Below, piece by piece: positions 62,001-64,000 of a stretch of 64,000 bases of DNA. The position numbers and the translations under genes were made by a program. The number at the start of each line of letters is the position of its first letter. Position 1 is the stretch's first letter. Below the pieces are notes generated by a model, which saw only the letters and a program-made list of their open reading frames with translations, was not told the origin of the DNA and ran no database searches. The stretch lies in the NCBI RefSeq assembly GCF_021347895.1, contig NC_067125.1, positions 23,353,621-23,417,620 of the forward strand, written 5' to 3'. Origin of the DNA: Acanthochromis polyacanthus (Eukaryota > Chordata > Actinopteri > Pomacentridae).

Positions 62001-63152
62001 GAAGGTTTAGGAATATGATCTCCTCTTTTACTTCCTGTTATCTGAACATCCTGATAATAAGTAATTACAGTAGTTTAGTGTAGAAGTAACAAATGCACTG
62101 ATTAGTTTTCCATCATCGCTCTGAGACAGGACGTTCTTCCTGCACAGGTGAAGGAAGGCTGCATTAGAGTCTCAGTGTGTGAGTTAAAGGAAATACCCTG
62201 ATCAGATGACTAGAGCCCAGTGTCATTCAGAGTAACAGTCTGGTTAAATAGGATGTTTCTGAGTGGTGTAGGGCAAAAAATATTAACTTCAGTTTTGTAT
62301 GAATTTAGAAGAAAATCGGTTCAGATCTTCCAGGCCTTTATGCCCTTCAGACATCCCTGGAGTCTGAGTCAGTGATCAGTTTCATCTGTCTTCACAGATA
62401 AACGTAGGTGGGTGTCATCTGCTTATTAATGAAAGTTTATGCTGTGTTTCCTAAAAGTATTGCCTCAGAGGAGCATGCAAAAGGTGAACAGTATTAGTCC
62501 TAGCATAGAACCCTGTGGAGCTCCAGAACTAAGTCTGGTGTGTGACAGATGGTCCACATTAACAAACTGCATCTGCCTGATTTCCACCTGGTGTCTTTCC
62601 TTTGGTATGTTCACGAATGCTGCTCCATGTAATAAAATGCTGTGATCACCTGTATCAAAGCTGGTTGCAGAGCTTCTGTTTGGTTTTTGTCTTTTCCCTC
62701 TCAGGAGTCCGACTCAAACATGTGGACACAGAGGTTTCCATCATGAAGAAACTGGTGCACCACAAGAACATCCTCCAGATCCTGGACTGGAACACCACTG
62801 TGGGTGAGAGACGTTGATACAGACTGCCGTTCCTCTGCAAGAATAAAATGGTTTCTATTAGCTGATAGGAAAAGTGGGGAGTAGTGCAGAACTCCTGCTG
62901 CTCTCTCCAACGCTGCAGGCTAGAAGATAAAACACGATAAAATCCTGGGATTTGTGCCTCCCAGCATGTCTGACTGATGTCCTCTGTGCAGAGCCTTACA
63001 TTCTCATCATGGAGTATGTGAGCTACGGCACTCTGAGGACCTTCCTGCAGACCAACAGAAGCCACCTGAGTGCAGATTCTGAGCTGCAGAGCCTCTTCAC
63101 CATCGCCTCCTACCACATCGCTCTGGCCATGCAACACCTGCGCTCCAAAATG
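58992..63152 (+). CDS. STYK1-like single-pass membrane protein kinase (3'-partial)
   Basis: Six exons join in frame into 234 residues and run off the right edge. There is no signal peptide: about 8 residues precede one membrane segment (about 9-30), then a basic stop-transfer stretch (RKVRLLKR), a proline-rich juxtamembrane region (55-90) and a kinase N-lobe from about 109. In the N-lobe the glycine loop is degenerate (first Gly replaced by K117; G119 and G122 kept), the beta-3 Lys is K143, the alpha-C Glu is E157 and the hinge is MEYVSYGTL. The layout of tiny ectodomain, one membrane pass and tyrosine-kinase-like lobe best fits STYK1/NOK, an atypical kinase. Another orphan receptor-type kinase is possible, since the HRD and DFG motifs lie outside the window. 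The start is supported by an in-frame TGA at 58947-58949 with no ATG between. Confidence 0.75.
59105..59189 (+). CDS. Kinase gene exon 2: membrane segment
   Basis: It encodes residues 4-31, almost all of it a hydrophobic helix rich in Val, Leu, Ala and Phe with a closing Leu-Arg-Lys. The acceptor is CTTTCAG and the donor GTAAGA. Confidence 0.85.
59563..59834. mobile_element. Small DNA transposon (MITE), deleted copy
   Basis: In intron 2 of the kinase gene, same family and orientation as 57266-57616. About 80 bases of the middle are missing. The outer end ACAGTAGTG keeps the family sequence, but the left end is diverged (CACCTCCGTTCAGAAG). Confidence 0.8.
60036..60243 (+). CDS. Kinase gene exon 3: juxtamembrane region
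   Basis: Residues 32-101 start basic, then contain a tandem duplication of QFTPSI encoded by near-identical DNA copies, an acidic VVEDEG patch and a Pro/Ser-rich tail. Donor GTACAC. Confidence 0.85.
60453..61374. mobile_element. Non-autonomous hAT element, sister copy
   Basis: It matches 44502-45470 from end to end, with ends CAACAGTGTCAAAC and, reversed, CAGCGGTGTCAAAC. Flanking octamers GAGTAAAC and ACGTAGAA agree at only 4 of 8. It contains a shorter GACAAAA array at about 60812-61200 and lies in intron 3 of the kinase gene. Confidence 0.85.
61498..61636 (+). CDS. Kinase gene exon 4: glycine loop and beta-3 Lys
   Basis: Residues 102-147 form strands beta-1 to beta-3. The loop reads IKAGKEGVFYQA, lacking the first Gly and the usual aromatic residue. 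FTCK supplies the ATP-binding Lys (K143). Confidence 0.9.
61924..62650. repeat. Teleost interspersed repeat
   Basis: It begins with a TTTTAATTCAATTCAGTTTAA/TTATTTATTG stretch and includes GTGGGTGTCATCTGC, GAGGAGCATGCAAAAGGTGAAC and AACCCTGTGGAGCTCCAGAAC, phrases familiar from a dispersed fish repeat that I cannot name. It fills most of intron 4 of the kinase gene. Confidence 0.5.
62705..62803 (+). CDS. Kinase gene exon 5: helix alpha-C
   Basis: Residues 148-180 contain TEVSIMKKLVHHKNILQIL, a well-formed alpha-C helix with E157 and the following beta-4 lead. The acceptor is CCTCTCAG and the donor GTGAGA. Confidence 0.92.
62992..63152 (+). CDS. Kinase gene exon 6: hinge and helix alpha-E
   Basis: Residues 181-234 hold strand beta-5 (PYILIMEYV), the hinge and a GTLRTFL helix resembling receptor tyrosine kinases, then alpha-E (HIALAMQHL). 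It ends in phase 0 at GTAACG; the catalytic-loop exon is outside the window. Confidence 0.92.
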
Positions 63153-63199
63153 GTAACGATATGGAAAGCTGTTAGGAAGTGTATGGGTTACATTTTGGA

Positions 63200-63900
63200 T
63201 AATTTTGGTCATACTTTGTGTAATTTCAGACCCCTTTTATGAATGTTATCAATTTTGTGCCATTGTAGACATATCTTTTGCCATATTTGCCATATTTTAG
63301 ACCACTTTAAACTCATCTTGTACACTCTGAGTACATTTGGTGCCACTAAGCTCACATTTTACCTGTTTGGTCATGTCTTAGAAACTTTTGTCATATCTTG
63401 TGTAATTTGAGGCATTCTCAACCATCTTACGTGCATATTGTGCCATTTTGGATAATTTTGTATCACTTTGGTGCCTGAATAGATCAATTGGTTAAGCGGG
63501 TGAACCACATATAGGAGCCTGTCTCCGATGCAGCAGCCTGGGTTTGATTCCCGCTCGCGGGCCTTTGCTGCATGTCTTCCCCCCACTCTTCTCGCCCATT
63601 TCCTGTCACTCTCTCGCTTAGCCTGTCAATTAAAGCCAAAACATTTTTTTTTGTATCACTTTGATTTCAGTCTGTACGACTTTAGATTGATCTCCCACCA
63701 TTTCAGACACATTCTGCACATTTTACATCAATTTGTACACATTTTGTGATATTATTTTTTTTAGATTTTATGCCATTTTAGTTACATGTACTATTTTTGA
63801 CACATTTTGTACCATTTTAAAAGGAGTTTATTACTGTTTGGACACATTCTGTGGAGTTGTGGACACATTTTGTAATGTTTTGGAGACATTGCCTTTAAAA
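63200..63900. repeat. CATTTTG-rich irregular repeat
   Basis: Degenerate units such as CCATTTTGGA, CACATTTTGT and CACTTTGGTGCC recur through the segment, interrupted by the SINE at 63471-63648. In composition it is the complement of the GACAAAA arrays elsewhere. Confidence 0.6.
63471..63648 (+). repeat. tRNA-derived SINE with 15-bp target duplication
   Basis: TTTTGTATCACTTTG lies directly before (63456-63470) and after (63649-63663). The body has box A (TAGATCAATTGGTTAAGC), box B (GGTTTGATTCC), then TTGCTGCATGTCTTCCCCC, TTTCCTGTCACTCTCT and an AATTAAAGCCAAAA tail, a pattern very common in fish. Confidence 0.9.
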
Positions 63901-64000
63901 AAAAACATGTTGTGCCCTACTTAGCTGCATTATAATGAATAATATTTACTGTTATGAACACACTGAGCACATGCTCACCATACTAATCAGTGCTACTGTG

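Overview
The window is vertebrate nuclear DNA, almost certainly from a ray-finned (probably percomorph) fish. Short conserved exons with GT-AG introns are set in AT-rich, transposon-filled sequence. The repeats are typical of teleosts: Tc1-like, hAT, Harbinger-like and piggyBac-like DNA elements, L2/CR1-type LINE tails and tRNA-derived SINEs. There is no operon, CRISPR array, phage or bacterial feature.

Positions 298-51362 (+ strand) hold 32 consecutive coding exons of USP32, a large EF-hand/DUSP/USP deubiquitinase. Every junction keeps the reading frame. The exons total 4569 nt, or 1522 residues plus a stop, and the protein ends in the prenylation motif CVLQ. By comparison with vertebrate USP32 only about 62 N-terminal residues lie upstream of the window. 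In order the exons encode the N-terminal EF-hand region, the DUSP region, a ubiquitin-like region, the Cys box, the first zinc-ribbon half, a long insert, the second zinc-ribbon half, a low-complexity serine-rich linker, the His box and the CAAX tail. A 3' UTR of up to about 4.3 kb follows, with four candidate polyadenylation signals.

Positions 58992-63152 (+ strand, head-to-tail with USP32) hold the first six coding exons of a single-pass membrane protein kinase, most like STYK1. It has a very short N-terminus, one membrane segment, a basic and proline-rich juxtamembrane stretch and the kinase N-lobe. The HRD and DFG parts lie beyond the right edge. Nothing in the sequence links its function to USP32.

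Introns and intergenic DNA carry most of the remaining structure. Intron 3 (12.6 kb) holds hAT elements, a 1630-bp Tc1-like transposon with two stop codons, and SINE-like repeats. Intron 14 holds a LINE inserted inside a small DNA transposon. Intron 22 holds a hAT element with a perfect 8-bp target duplication, a LINE tail and a Tigger-like MITE. Intron 27 starts with a (CA)48 tract. Three related non-autonomous hAT copies occur, two with an internal GACAAAA-rich array. I found no undescribed gene system. The most useful observations are a probable GC-AG intron in USP32, the nested LINE with a PHD-like finger, a hAT remnant that keeps only an open BED-finger ORF, and a SINE with a perfect 15-bp target duplication.
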